A DNA stretch of 27,489 nt from Bacillota bacterium (GTDB lineage Bacteria > Bacillota > Clostridia > Clostridiales > Clostridiaceae), in assembly GCA_030706015.1 (NCBI GenBank), contig JAUZPI010000060.1, forward strand, positions 1 through 27,489, written 5' to 3'. Position numbers and translations under genes: made by a program. Of this stretch, positions 8,548 through 17,334 are shown one piece after another. How positions within the stretch are numbered: position 1 is the first letter of the stretch; each line of letters opens with the position of its first letter. The notes beneath the pieces were generated by a model. The model did no database searches. It saw nothing but the letters and a program-made list of their open reading frames with translations, and was not told the DNA's origin.

Positions 8548-8634
8548 CTATAATATTCATGTAACAAAGGTTTAACAAACAAAATTTAAGATAGTTTGAC
8601 TAATTCTAATTAAATTCAACATCTTTAATTGAAG

Positions 8635-10137
8635 TTAATCAACCTTACACTTTAACCATCTATCGAAAAATGACTCCCAATTCTTTCCCGTAACCTCTTC
8701 AACTACTCCTAAAAAATCACTAGTAGTAGCATTTTTAAACTCATACTTATTGTAAAAGGTTTGAAGAATCTTAAAGAACTCCGCATCTCCCACTTGATTC
8801 CTTAGTTCGTGCAGCATAACAGCCCCTTTGTAGTACACCAGCATTGCATAATCATTATCTGATTTAAATTCATTAACAGGCTGCAAAATCGGTTCATTTC
8901 CCCTCATATTCTTAGCATATCTTTCGTATACTTTTTTTAATGTATCAATATACTTACTATTATGAAACTTATTTTCATAGTAAATATTCTCTGAATAGCA
9001 AGCAAAGCTTTCATCAAGCCACGCTTCGTTAACTTCATCATCTCCTACTACACCATACCACCATTGATGAGCAGTCTCATGTGCAACAATGGTTTCAAAA
9101 TATGCACTTTCCTTATATCTCTTATCATTAGTTATAAAAACTATGCCAGGATACTCCATACCCGTAGGAAAATATGTTTGAACTATTGAATAAGTTTTAT
9201 AAGGATACTTACCATAATATTTATTAAAGGTCTTTATGGATTCTTCACCAACCGATAACTGAAGATTACTGGTATCATCATCCGTATTGTCAGTATAACT
9301 TTTGACCCTGATACCTTCAACCTCCTTTTCCATAACCTTGAACTTGTTACTTGCTGCCCATGCAAAGTCTCTAACCTTTGTGCCCTTGAAATTATAGATT
9401 TTTTTATCGCCCTCTATTTTCTCATATACCGCATCACCTGTAGCAGCTACAATATATTCCTTCGGAGTGTTTATAGTTACATTATAATTTGAAACATCAC
9501 TATAAAACGGATCCCCCATACTATAATAAGGATCTAAATGCCACCCTTTTTTATCATATTCAGCAGCAATCGGATACCAATTACCTAGGTTAAAATGCGA
9601 ATTATAATGGCTTAACCTATCCTTACCTTCTGGAATTTGAACCTTAAAATCCATTGAAACGTCAATTCTTTCTCCTGACTTTAACGACTTATCCAATTTA
9701 ATTTTTAATATTGTATTATCTGCGCTTTGAACATTAAACTTTGCTTCTTTTCCATTAACTTTAACATTATTGACATCAATACCACCTTTACTAAAACCCT
9801 TCGGGAAGGTTTCATCAAAACCAAACTGCGCCGGCGTCGTCTCTTTTTTTTGATAAGCATTAGGATAAATATGAAAATATATTTCATCAAAATTCTTATC
9901 AGTTTTATTAATGTAGTTTACAATTTCATTTCCATATAAGAAATTTCCATTAGGATCAAATTGGATATTCATTTTGTACTCATTAACTTCATTATTTATA
10001 AGCGCTTTTGATTCTGTCTTCACTTTATTATTAGTTGCTATAGAAGAATTTTTGGATAATGCCTCACAACCTGCAACTACAGTGGTATAAATTAGTAAGG
10101 TTAATAAGACAAATAAGTTCTTTACATTTTTTTTCAC
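8635..10137 (-). CDS. M1-family metallopeptidase, predicted lipoprotein
   Basis: A zinc aminopeptidase-like protein, probably tethered outside the membrane. Using the GTG at 10137 it has 500 residues. The N-terminus is a lipoprotein signal (MKKNVKN, hydrophobic core, lipobox VVAGC with Cys24). The catalytic motif HETAH (His353, Glu354, His357) is followed 18 residues later by Glu376 in AWLDES, the M1 HExxH-x18-E pattern. GMEYPG about 25 residues before it corresponds to the family GxMEN motif, changed at its end. A GTG at 10146 also starts this frame, but it overlaps the AAGGGG ribosome binding site, which is seven bases from the 10137 GTG. It appears monocistronic; the peptide substrate is unknown. 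Confidence 0.88.
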   Translation of the reverse strand: MKKNVKNLFVLLTLLIYTTVVAGCEALSKNSSIATNNKVKTESKALINNEVNEYKMNIQFDPNGNFLYGNEIVNYINKTDKNFDEIYFHIYPNAYQKKETTPAQFGFDETFPKGFSKGGIDVNNVKVNGKEAKFNVQSADNTILKIKLDKSLKSGERIDVSMDFKVQIPEGKDRLSHYNSHFNLGNWYPIAAEYDKKGWHLDPYYSMGDPFYSDVSNYNVTINTPKEYIVAATGDAVYEKIEGDKKIYNFKGTKVRDFAWAASNKFKVMEKEVEGIRVKSYTDNTDDDTSNLQLSVGEESIKTFNKYYGKYPYKTYSIVQTYFPTGMEYPGIVFITNDKRYKESAYFETIVAHETAHQWWYGVVGDDEVNEAWLDESFACYSENIYYENKFHNSKYIDTLKKVYERYAKNMRGNEPILQPVNEFKSDNDYAMLVYYKGAVMLHELRNQVGDAEFFKILQTFYNKYEFKNATTSDFLGVVEEVTGKNWESFFDRWLKCKVD

Positions 10138-10225
10138 AAAGTTCACCCCTTAATCTTCTTTTCATAAACAGCTTCTCCAAATTTACCTAATTTATTCTAT
10201 TATTAATTATTCTAGCGTGAACTTT

Positions 10226-10255
10226 TAAAAAAAAATCTGGTCTTACAGACCAGAT
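10226..10255 (-). terminator. Intrinsic terminator after the comFB-like gene
   Basis: Perfect 9-bp arms ATCTGGTCT (10235-10243) and AGACCAGAT (10247-10255) with a three-base loop, followed leftward by nine Ts. It closes the pflA-comFB unit just past the comFB stop. Confidence 0.93.
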
Positions 10256-10266
10256 AAATTGAAGTT

Positions 10267-10560
10267 TTAATGTCTAGGCTTTTTAGAAACAATATCCACT
10301 GCCTCCAATATTACCACCTGAATATCTACAACTGATTGTTGTACTAATTCGTTAATCTTAGAATACATTTCACCTTCTAAAGTAACTGCATATTTTGCAG
10401 GCAAGTGGTTTAGAGCATATGCTATAATGTCCTGCTTACATCTTTCGCAAGTACAGCACTTAATTCTTGGTATCATATCGTCTAAAGCTGCTTTAACCAG
10501 CTCTTCAGTGTAATTTTTTAATTGAAATTTTTCTTTATTATTCTCTATAATATGGTTCAT
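10267..10560 (-). CDS. ComFB-family protein (late competence development family)
   Basis: A 97-residue protein resembling ComFB of Bacillus. The signature is a Cys cluster CCTCERC (Cys35, 36, 38, 41) followed by KQDIIAYALNHLPAKYAVT, and the rest is helical. The Cys cluster suggests metal binding. ComFB's role in Bacillus is unclear; some relatives have been described as c-di-GMP receptors, and I cannot say whether this one is. The frame opens at TTG 10566, but GGAGG is correctly spaced (seven bases) only for the ATG at 10560. That ATG is two bases after the pflA stop, so translational coupling to pflA is likely. Confidence 0.82.
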   Translation of the reverse strand: MNHIIENNKEKFQLKNYTEELVKAALDDMIPRIKCCTCERCKQDIIAYALNHLPAKYAVTLEGEMYSKINELVQQSVVDIQVVILEAVDIVSKKPRH

Positions 10561-10562
10561 TT

Positions 10563-11282
10563 TCAAACCTCCAAATTATTATTTAGCAGTTTTTCCAATT
10601 TCGCCAATCTCTCTCTATCCATATCTTCGATTCCTTCTAATTTATATGGCAAATTAAGCTTTTTATATTTTTCAACACCTAAGGAGTGATATGGCAGCAA
10701 TTCAATTTTCTCAATATTATTTAAACCTTTTATAAACTTAGCAAGCTTAACTATATGTTCCTCCGAATCTGTTATTCCAGGAACCACCACGTGTCTTATC
10801 CAAACTTTTGTATTGTTAGCCTTTAGTGCTTTTATGAATTCATCTGAGCCAATTCTATCCTTACCTGTAAGTTTCTTATGTTTTTCATTATCTATGTGCT
10901 TTATATCCAATAAAACTAAATCAGTATATTTTAAAATCTCATCATAGTTACCTGTTCCATAGCCTGCGGTGTCTATTACAGTGTGAATGCCGCTCTTCTT
11001 ACAGAGCTTTAACATTTCAAGTAAGAATTCAGGCTGCATTAAGGGTTCACCACCCGAAAATGTAACTCCACCTCCTGATTTCTCAAAGTATGGTTTAAAC
11101 CTAATTATTTTCTTAAGCAATTCTTCCGAATCAATTTCTGTTCCTTCATGACAATTCCACGTATCTGGATTATGACAGTAAGAACACCTCAGCGCACACC
11201 CCTGAAGAAAAACAATAGTTCTTATTCCTGGTCCGTCAACTAACCCCATACTTTCAAACGAGTGTATCCTGCCTTTTGTCAC
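10563..11282 (-). CDS. pflA: Pyruvate formate-lyase activating enzyme (radical SAM)
   Basis: PflA uses a 4Fe-4S cluster and S-adenosylmethionine to install the glycyl radical on PflB. The 239 residues are family length. The cluster motif is CALRCSYCHNPDTW near residues 29-42 (CxxxCxxC), with GGVTFSGGEPLMQPEFL as the SAM-binding GGE region. The start is GTG at 11282 (MTKGRIHSFESMGLVDGPGI), preceded by AGGAGAGGATAAA; the next Met lies inside the conserved N-terminus. It is separated from pflB by a CBS-domain gene, which is not the usual adjacent pflB-pflA order. It is followed immediately by the comFB-like gene. Confidence 0.95.
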   Translation of the reverse strand: MTKGRIHSFESMGLVDGPGIRTIVFLQGCALRCSYCHNPDTWNCHEGTEIDSEELLKKIIRFKPYFEKSGGGVTFSGGEPLMQPEFLLEMLKLCKKSGIHTVIDTAGYGTGNYDEILKYTDLVLLDIKHIDNEKHKKLTGKDRIGSDEFIKALKANNTKVWIRHVVVPGITDSEEHIVKLAKFIKGLNNIEKIELLPYHSLGVEKYKKLNLPYKLEGIEDMDRERLAKLEKLLNNNLEV

Positions 11283-11340
11283 TTTATCCTCTCCTATAAA
11301 CTATATGTTTTTAAAATACTACACTTAACCAATTACTGCA

Positions 11341-11369
11341 ATTATAAATCTTCTCTAAACCGTATTTAG
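11341..11369 (-). promoter_or_regulatory. Candidate promoter of pflA-comFB with inverted repeat
   Basis: A -10 TATAAT lies at 11346-11341. The -35 position is poor (CTAAAT), but it lies in a perfect inverted repeat TCTAAA-5-TTTAGA (11353-11369), which could be an operator for an activator or repressor. This is weak evidence in AT-rich DNA. Confidence 0.35.
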
Positions 11370-11421
11370 ATACCTTTTCTTAAATCAATCTAAAATTATA
11401 TATTTCTTTTTTATTTAACAA

Positions 11422-11838
11422 CTAATCTTCTCGTTTAGCCAAAAGTAGCTTATAGCAATAATTTATTATATCGCTTCGCTTAATTATACCTATAAAAACC
11501 CCATTATCATCAACTACTGGTACAAAATTTTGATTCACAGATAAAGACACCAAATCCTCAATATTTGCACTTATATTAACTGGTTTGTTATCTATATGCC
11601 TTGGTATATCCCCTATTAATATTTTACTTGTATTTTTAAAATTTAATTCCGGTGTATTTTTTAATTTCCATAACAAATCACCTTCTGTAAGTGTGCCTAC
11701 ATATCTACCCTCTTGATCAATAATTGGAATAGCTGAATATCTGTGATATTCCATTCTTTCAAGAGCTTGTCTCATCGTTGAATCAAGTGTTTCACATACC
11801 ACATCATTCTTAGGAGTGAGAAAAAACGCTACATTCAT
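11422..11838 (-). CDS. Two-CBS-domain protein
   Basis: A 138-residue cytoplasmic protein made almost entirely of two CBS domains (about 8-60 and 75-130). Conserved stretches are HRYSAIPIIDQEGRYVGTLTEGD and QNFVPVVDDNGVFIGIIKRSDII. CBS pairs commonly bind adenine nucleotides or SAM and act as regulatory sensors; there is no attached catalytic domain. The open frame begins at 11928, but GGAAGGGAT lies six bases before the ATG at 11838, which opens right at the family N-terminus (MNVAFFLTPKNDV). It sits between pflB and pflA, so a role in sensing energy state in formate metabolism is tempting, but this is inference from position only. Confidence 0.85.
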   Translation of the reverse strand: MNVAFFLTPKNDVVCETLDSTMRQALERMEYHRYSAIPIIDQEGRYVGTLTEGDLLWKLKNTPELNFKNTSKILIGDIPRHIDNKPVNISANIEDLVSLSVNQNFVPVVDDNGVFIGIIKRSDIINYCYKLLLAKRED

Positions 11839-12046
11839 ATAATTATCCCTTCCTACAACTAAAAGTTCATATTTATAGCACAAATTGTCATATTTTATTC
11901 TTCTTGTGCTAATACAATTATACATCATTCCTAAACTTATCTCTACCTATCTACTCAATAAAACTGAGCATTAAATAAATATTTACGATCAATTTAAAGT
12001 TTTTTGTATGAAATTCAATAAATAACTAGTAGTTGCATTTTACCAT

Positions 12047-12077
12047 GATAAAAGCCCCCACTAAAAGTGAGAGCTTT
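12047..12077 (-). terminator. Intrinsic terminator of pflB
   Basis: In minus-strand RNA the arms at 12077-12067 and 12061-12051 pair over 11 positions with two G-U pairs, around a five-base loop, followed by CUUUUAU. It lies shortly after the pflB stop. Confidence 0.8.
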
Positions 12078-12103
12078 ATACTAATCTTTAAAATGTACTT
12101 ATT

Positions 12104-14332
12104 TTAAACATATTCATGGAATGTTCTCTTTATTACTTCAAGCTGTTGCTCTCTTGAAAGTCTGTTAAAGTGAACTGCATATCCAGAAACTCTAATTGTC
12201 AAAGTAGGATATTTTTCTGGATGTTCCATAGCGTCAATTAACACTTCTCTATTCATTACATTTACATTCAAATGGAATGCACTTTGTACAAAATATCCAT
12301 CCAATAAAGCCACTAAATTAGATATTTGGGATTCCTTATCTCTACCAAGAGCATGTGGTACGATAGAGAATGTATTTGAAACACCATCTTGACACCATGT
12401 TCTATAAGGTATCTTAGCAACAGAATTAAGTGATGCTAAAGCTCCATTAACATCTCTTCCATGCATTGGGTTTGCTCCTGGTGCTAATGGTTCTCCAGCT
12501 TTTCTTCCATCTGGAGTTGCCCCTGTTTTCTTTCCATAAACAACATTTGATGTAATAGTTAATGCTGATAAAGTGTGCTCTGCACCTTTATATGCCGGGT
12601 GTTTTTTAAGTTCTTTAGAAAATTTCTTAATTAATTCTACAGCTATATCATCAACTCTATCATCATCATTTCCGTATTTAGGGAATTCTCCTTGGATTTC
12701 GAAATCAGTAGTTATTCCCTGTTCATTCCTTATAGGTTTTACTTTGGCATACTTTATTGCACTTAGTGAATCCGCCGCAACTGAAATACCAGCTACTCCA
12801 AAGGCCATAAAATATTTTAAATCTGTATCATGTAAAGCTAATTGTCCAGCTTCATAAGCATATTTATCATGCATGTAGTGTATTGTGTTCATTGTGTTGA
12901 CATAGAGCTCAGCAACATATTCAAGAACCTTATAATAAGCTTTCTTAACCTTATTATAATCTAGTACTTCATCCTCAATTTTTTCAATACCAGGAACTAC
13001 TAGCTTGAACTTCTTTTCATCTACTCCACCATTAAGAGCTAGTAAAAGGGATTTTGCCAGATTAGCTCTAGCACCGAAGAACTGCATTCTCTTTCCTATT
13101 TCCATTGCAGATACGCAGCAAGCTATACCATAATCATCACCGTAGATACCCCTCATAACATCGTCATTCTCATACTGAATCGCATCAGTCTCGATAGACA
13201 TTTTTGCACAATATTTTTTAAATGGTTCAGGAAGTTTTTCTGACCATAATACTGTCATATTTGGCTCTGGAGCTGGTCCTAAAGTAGTTAATGTGTGTAA
13301 GAATCTAAATGAATTTTTAGTTACTAATGGCATTCCATTAATACCAACTCCTCCAATTGATTCTGTAACCCAGTTAGGATCTCCACCAAATAAATCGTTA
13401 TATTCAGGCGTTCTTAAATGTCTTACTAATCTTAACTTTATGACAAATTGATCTATTATTTCTTGAGCTTGCTCTTCAGTTGTTGTACCGTTTTGAATAT
13501 CTCTTTCAATATATACATCCAAGAAAGTAGAAGTTCTTCCTAAAGACATAGCCGCTCCATTATTTTCTTTTACTGCTGCTAGATATCCTAAATATGTGAA
13601 TTGAACTGCTTCCTTAGCATTTGCTGCAGGTTGTGATATATCTACTCCATACCTCTGTGCCATATTTTTTATTTCATTCATAGCACGTATTTGCATAGAT
13701 ACTTCTTCTCTATGTCTAATTAAATCATCAGTCATATGACCTTTAAGTTGTTTTAAATCATTTTTCTTTTGTTCAATTAAATAGTCCATACCATATAGAG
13801 CTATTCTTCTATAGTCACCTATAATTCTTCCCCTACCATATGCATCTGGAAGACCAGTTAAAAGCCCACAGCTTCTTGCAGCCCTTGTTTCTTCTGTATA
13901 GGCATCAAATACACCTTCGTTGTGAGTTTTTCTATACTTAGAGAAATTATCTGATATTTCATCATTCAATTTATAACCATATGCCTCTAGGGATTGTTCC
14001 ACCATTCTAAATCCACCAAATGGATTAACTATTCTCTTTAAAGGAGCATCCGTCTGAAGACCTACAATTACCTCATTCTCTTTATCTATATACCCAGCTT
14101 CAAAATTATCTATGCCTGATACTACATTAGTCTCAACATCAATAATTCCTTTTTTAATTTCCTCAACTATTAGTGCTTCCGCCTTTTTCCATACCTTCTT
14201 TGTTTTTTCTGATATAGGAGCTAAAAAGCTATCATCTCCTTCATAAGGTGTATAATTTTTTTGAATAAAGTTCCTTACGTCTATTTCCTCTGTCCAGTTG
14301 CCAGTTTTAAAACCTTCCCATTGTTTAAACAT
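12104..14332 (-). CDS. pflB: Formate C-acetyltransferase (pyruvate formate-lyase)
   Basis: PFL cleaves pyruvate with CoA to acetyl-CoA and formate under anaerobic conditions. In a clostridium it often serves mainly to make formate for one-carbon and purine synthesis. I start at the ATG at 14332 (MFKQWEGFKTGNW, 742 residues), nine bases after AGGAGG. The frame is open to 14383, but the Met two codons upstream is only three bases from the Shine-Dalgarno. The paired active-site cysteines Cys405-Cys406 are in GIACCVSAM, and the glycyl radical residue Gly717 is in RVSGYAVHF near the C-terminus. All catalytic features of a true PFL are present. The activase gene lies about 0.8 kb downstream. Confidence 0.96.
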   Translation of the reverse strand: MFKQWEGFKTGNWTEEIDVRNFIQKNYTPYEGDDSFLAPISEKTKKVWKKAEALIVEEIKKGIIDVETNVVSGIDNFEAGYIDKENEVIVGLQTDAPLKRIVNPFGGFRMVEQSLEAYGYKLNDEISDNFSKYRKTHNEGVFDAYTEETRAARSCGLLTGLPDAYGRGRIIGDYRRIALYGMDYLIEQKKNDLKQLKGHMTDDLIRHREEVSMQIRAMNEIKNMAQRYGVDISQPAANAKEAVQFTYLGYLAAVKENNGAAMSLGRTSTFLDVYIERDIQNGTTTEEQAQEIIDQFVIKLRLVRHLRTPEYNDLFGGDPNWVTESIGGVGINGMPLVTKNSFRFLHTLTTLGPAPEPNMTVLWSEKLPEPFKKYCAKMSIETDAIQYENDDVMRGIYGDDYGIACCVSAMEIGKRMQFFGARANLAKSLLLALNGGVDEKKFKLVVPGIEKIEDEVLDYNKVKKAYYKVLEYVAELYVNTMNTIHYMHDKYAYEAGQLALHDTDLKYFMAFGVAGISVAADSLSAIKYAKVKPIRNEQGITTDFEIQGEFPKYGNDDDRVDDIAVELIKKFSKELKKHPAYKGAEHTLSALTITSNVVYGKKTGATPDGRKAGEPLAPGANPMHGRDVNGALASLNSVAKIPYRTWCQDGVSNTFSIVPHALGRDKESQISNLVALLDGYFVQSAFHLNVNVMNREVLIDAMEHPEKYPTLTIRVSGYAVHFNRLSREQQLEVIKRTFHEYV

Positions 14333-14383
14333 GAGCATCGGCCTCCTTTTAGAAATTGTTTTCTGTATCCAGTATTGTATCAT

Positions 14384-14723
14384 TTAATAGTAAATATTTA
14401 TGTAACCTAGGGTACAAGCCTAGATGATAAGCTTTTAAAAACTAATTAATGTCATTATTTTACAATGCGAATTATTTGTATTATTGATAAATCCCTAGTT
14501 AATTATACAACAGAAAATTTAATTTGTGAATATTATTAAAAAAAATCATCTTAATGTACGTGTATTTACATATAATCCTCACTTTTTCTTACCAAATATT
14601 CAACTCTTTTCTTCAATTTCATTATATCACAAAAATACGAAAATTAATATCTCTTAATAATTAATATTAATTGATATACATAGTCTATATCTCATTAAAA
14701 CGCTTAAATCTCGCCAAAACTTA
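14384..14723. other. Non-coding gap between the pyr terminator and pflB
   Basis: About 340 AT-rich bases with no credible gene. A possible pflB -10 (TACAAT, 14379-14374) lies close to the gene, but no good -35 is seen. Near 14406-14424 the CCTAG motif occurs twice (CCTAGG-GTACAAG-CCTAG). I looked for a Rex-like TTGTTAA/TTAACAA palindrome and did not find one. Confidence 0.5.
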
Positions 14724-14759
14724 AAAACTCTCGAAATCCCTATGGATATCGAGAGTTTT
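14724..14759 (-). terminator. Intrinsic terminator of the pyr operon
   Basis: Arms at 14724-14739 and 14744-14759 pair over 16 positions with one mismatch (outer part AAAACTCTCGA / TCGAGAGTTTT), with a four-base loop. The T-rich tract read leftward is TTTTTAAGTTTT. It lies 22 bases past the pyrD stop. Confidence 0.88.
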
Positions 14760-14781
14760 ATAGTTAAATCAGTGCATTTAT

Positions 14782-15678
14782 TTACACAATTCCTCTTATT
14801 TCTGATAAATCTTTTATTCCTTGGTTTTTCATAAAAGCTTCTATTCCATCGATAATATCCACGCATATATCTGGTTTAATAAAGTTTGCCGTTCCAACTT
14901 GCACCGCGTGCGCTCCTGCCATTATAAACTCAATAGCATCTTCTGCTGTACAAATTCCACCCATACCTACAACTGGTATATCTACTGCTTTACACACCTC
15001 ATAAACCATTCTTAATGCCATTGGCTTAATACATGGACCAGATACCCCTGCTGTTACATTATCGAATACTAATTTTCTTTTTTTAATATCTATAGCCATA
15101 CCCTTAAAAGTGTTTACTAGAGAAATAGCATCAGCACCTGCTTCTCTACATTTCACAGCCATAGCAACAATATCCTCTGCATTAGGAGATAGTTTTACCA
15201 TAAGCGGCTTTGTACATATCTTCTTTACTTGCGAAACCACCTCAAAAGCTACTTCACATTTGATGCCAAAAGCCATTCCTCCATGTTTTACATTGGGACA
15301 TGAAATATTAAGTTCAATCATGTCCACATCGCTGCCACATAGTTTTTCTACTCCCTGAACATAGTCCTCAATGGTACCACCGCCAATATTAGCTATACTT
15401 ACAGTATCAAAGGTCTTCATTTTAGGAAGCTCACGATTAATAAAAGCATCGACACCTGGGTTTTGAAGACCTACGCTGTTCATCATCCCCCCTCTGATTT
15501 CGTGAACCCTATATCCATCATTGCCTTCCTTAGGATTTAAGGTAAGTCCCTTAGAGCATATACCCCCTAGTTTTGATACATTAAAATATTCATTGTACTC
15601 TTCACCAAAGCCAAAGGTCCCAGAAGCAGCAATAACAGGATTTTTAAAATCAATTCCACATATATTTACATTAATCAT
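14782..15678 (-). CDS. pyrD: Dihydroorotate dehydrogenase B, catalytic subunit
   Basis: PyrD oxidises dihydroorotate to orotate on FMN; in type 1B enzymes electrons pass via PyrK to NAD. The 298-residue barrel begins MINVNICGIDFKNPVIAASG. The active-site base is Cys127 in LNISCPNVKHGG, the cysteine typical of class 1 enzymes (class 2 uses serine). The FMN-phosphate region reads PVVGMGGICTAEDAIEFIMAGA. The ATG at 15678 overlaps the end of pyrK by eight bases, with GGAGAGGAG inside pyrK as ribosome binding site, so the two subunits are probably translationally coupled. It is last in the operon. Confidence 0.96.
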   Translation of the reverse strand: MINVNICGIDFKNPVIAASGTFGFGEEYNEYFNVSKLGGICSKGLTLNPKEGNDGYRVHEIRGGMMNSVGLQNPGVDAFINRELPKMKTFDTVSIANIGGGTIEDYVQGVEKLCGSDVDMIELNISCPNVKHGGMAFGIKCEVAFEVVSQVKKICTKPLMVKLSPNAEDIVAMAVKCREAGADAISLVNTFKGMAIDIKKRKLVFDNVTAGVSGPCIKPMALRMVYEVCKAVDIPVVGMGGICTAEDAIEFIMAGAHAVQVGTANFIKPDICVDIIDGIEAFMKNQGIKDLSEIRGIV

Positions 15679-16411
15679 TTAATACAAGCTCCTCTCCTAA
15701 GAAAACCGGACCTTCTTTACAGGTTCTCTTTCTACCATCCTTTGTCTTACAAGTACATACAAGACATGCACCCACTCCACAAGCCATACGATTTTCCATT
15801 GAAACATACACGGTAGTATTAGTTTTTTCACACATTTTTATAACTTTGTGCATCATAATTTCCGGTCCGCAGCACAAAACCATATCATATTCAGCTGTAT
15901 TTAATAAATCAGTTACATAACCTTTATGACCCCTACTTCCATTTTCTGTGGACAATTGGAAGTTATTAACATTTTCATCCACATTATCCACAGAATAACA
16001 TTCATTTTTAAATCCAGCATAAAAATCTACATTACAATTTTTAAGTTGTTTTACCACATATAGCATAGGTGCTATTCCTATTCCACCAGTAACAACAGCT
16101 ACCCTACCCTTTATTTTGTCAACATCAAATCCATTTCCTAAAGGCCCAGTTAATTTTATTTCGTCACCATTTTTTAGTTTAGCTAATATTTCTGTTCCCT
16201 GACCTACAACTTGATATAAGAAAGTTATTTTTTCCTCATCAACATCATGAATACTTATAGGTCTAGACAATAAAGGTTCTAAATCCCATGCTCTTAACAA
16301 ATAAAATTGCCCCGGTTTTACATTAAATTTACCTTTAATGCTTAATTTATATACGCCTTCTGCAATTTCAACATTTTCAAAAACTTTTTCTACCGTATAT
16401 TTTTGTTTCAC
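15671..16411 (-). CDS. pyrK: Dihydroorotate dehydrogenase B, electron transfer subunit
   Basis: PyrK carries FAD and a 2Fe-2S cluster and moves electrons from PyrD to NAD+. In its 246 residues the FAD-binding RPISI motif is at 50-54, the nucleotide-binding VVTGGIGIAPM at about 106-116, and the cluster cysteines are Cys211, Cys216, Cys219 and Cys231 (CGVGACLVC, then TCKEGPVF). The start is GTG at 16411 with AGGAGG eight bases upstream. Its presence next to pyrD defines the locus as the NAD-linked type 1B system. Confidence 0.95.
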   Translation of the reverse strand: MKQKYTVEKVFENVEIAEGVYKLSIKGKFNVKPGQFYLLRAWDLEPLLSRPISIHDVDEEKITFLYQVVGQGTEILAKLKNGDEIKLTGPLGNGFDVDKIKGRVAVVTGGIGIAPMLYVVKQLKNCNVDFYAGFKNECYSVDNVDENVNNFQLSTENGSRGHKGYVTDLLNTAEYDMVLCCGPEIMMHKVIKMCEKTNTTVYVSMENRMACGVGACLVCTCKTKDGRKRTCKEGPVFLGEELVLND

Positions 16412-16449
16412 AATTTATACCTCCTGTGTAATTAGAGTGAACTAGCTTT

Positions 16450-17313
16450 TTATTTCACGTATTTTAGAATGTCATCCCTCATTCTTTCAGCTTCAATCTT
16501 AGCACATTCATCAAATTTTAATTCTCCATTTTCAAATTTCTTATAAGCAAGAAGTATTCCTCTTGATGAATTAACCACACCACCATTACCATTCTTTAAA
16601 TATAATGCAACGTCTTCTGCTTTTCCCCCTTGAGCTCCATAGCCCGGTATTAAGAAAAACATGCTGTTTAGGTTAGTTCTAATTTGTATAGCTTCGTCAA
16701 CATGAGTACATCCTACAACTCCACCTATAGAACTGTAACCACAGTCTCCAATATACTTTTTACCTAAGGTATGTATTTTTTCTCCTACTTTATTGAATAC
16801 TTTATCTCCATCATTTGTTTCAATATATTCCACATCTTCTGCCCCTTTATTAGAAGTCCTAACCAGTACAAAAGCACCTTTTTCCTTTTCTTCAAAATAT
16901 GGCAGATATGGTTCAACACTGTCCAATCCCATATATGGACTTAATGTAATAAAATCACTTTCAAAATCGCCTTCAAAATGAGCTTTGGCATACATTTCTG
17001 CTGTCTTTGCTATATCTCCTCTTTTTATATCTGCTATAGATAAAGCTCCAACGCTTTTTATATATTCTAGAGTCTTCTTATATGCAAGTAACCCTTTTAG
17101 TCCATATGCCTCATAATATGCTATTTGAACTTTATAGCATGCAACAGCACCTAAAGTCTCATCTATTATTCTTCTGTTAAACTCGAATATAGCATCCTCT
17201 ATACTTTCAAATTTATTTAAAAACCATTGTGGAATATAATTTATGTCCGTATCAAGCCCAAGGCATACATGCCCCTTTTCCTTTACATTGTGGTACAGTC
17301 TATCAATTATCAT
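16450..17313 (-). CDS. pyrF: Orotidine-5'-phosphate decarboxylase
   Basis: PyrF converts OMP to UMP. The 287 residues match the longer, type 2 subfamily rather than the about 240-residue E. coli/Bacillus form. The catalytic Asp-Lys-Asp array is visible in LSIADIKRGDIAKTAEMY (Asp95, Lys97, Asp100). The phosphate-binding end reads LIPGYGAQGGKAEDV, and NSSRGILLAYK follows. The ATG at 17313 follows GGAGGATTAATA. It is 38 bases upstream of pyrK and 21 bases downstream of pyrC. OMP itself must come from a pyrE that is not in the window. Confidence 0.95.
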   Translation of the reverse strand: MIIDRLYHNVKEKGHVCLGLDTDINYIPQWFLNKFESIEDAIFEFNRRIIDETLGAVACYKVQIAYYEAYGLKGLLAYKKTLEYIKSVGALSIADIKRGDIAKTAEMYAKAHFEGDFESDFITLSPYMGLDSVEPYLPYFEEKEKGAFVLVRTSNKGAEDVEYIETNDGDKVFNKVGEKIHTLGKKYIGDCGYSSIGGVVGCTHVDEAIQIRTNLNSMFFLIPGYGAQGGKAEDVALYLKNGNGGVVNSSRGILLAYKKFENGELKFDECAKIEAERMRDDILKYVK

Positions 17314-17334
17314 TATTAATCCTCCAATTCTACT

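Noticed and set aside
9705..9939. Overlapping small frames on both strands inside the M1 peptidase gene
   Set aside because: Low-complexity shadows of the peptidase, whose own frame has intact motifs throughout.
14333..14723. Rex (redox) operator upstream of pflB
   Set aside because: Expected for a fermentation gene, but no TTGTTAA/TTAACAA-type palindrome was found by eye.
14654..14866. 70-codon minus-strand frame across the end of pyrD
   Set aside because: It overlaps pyrD in another frame and reads through the terminator hairpin; the composition is not protein-like and there is no ribosome binding site.
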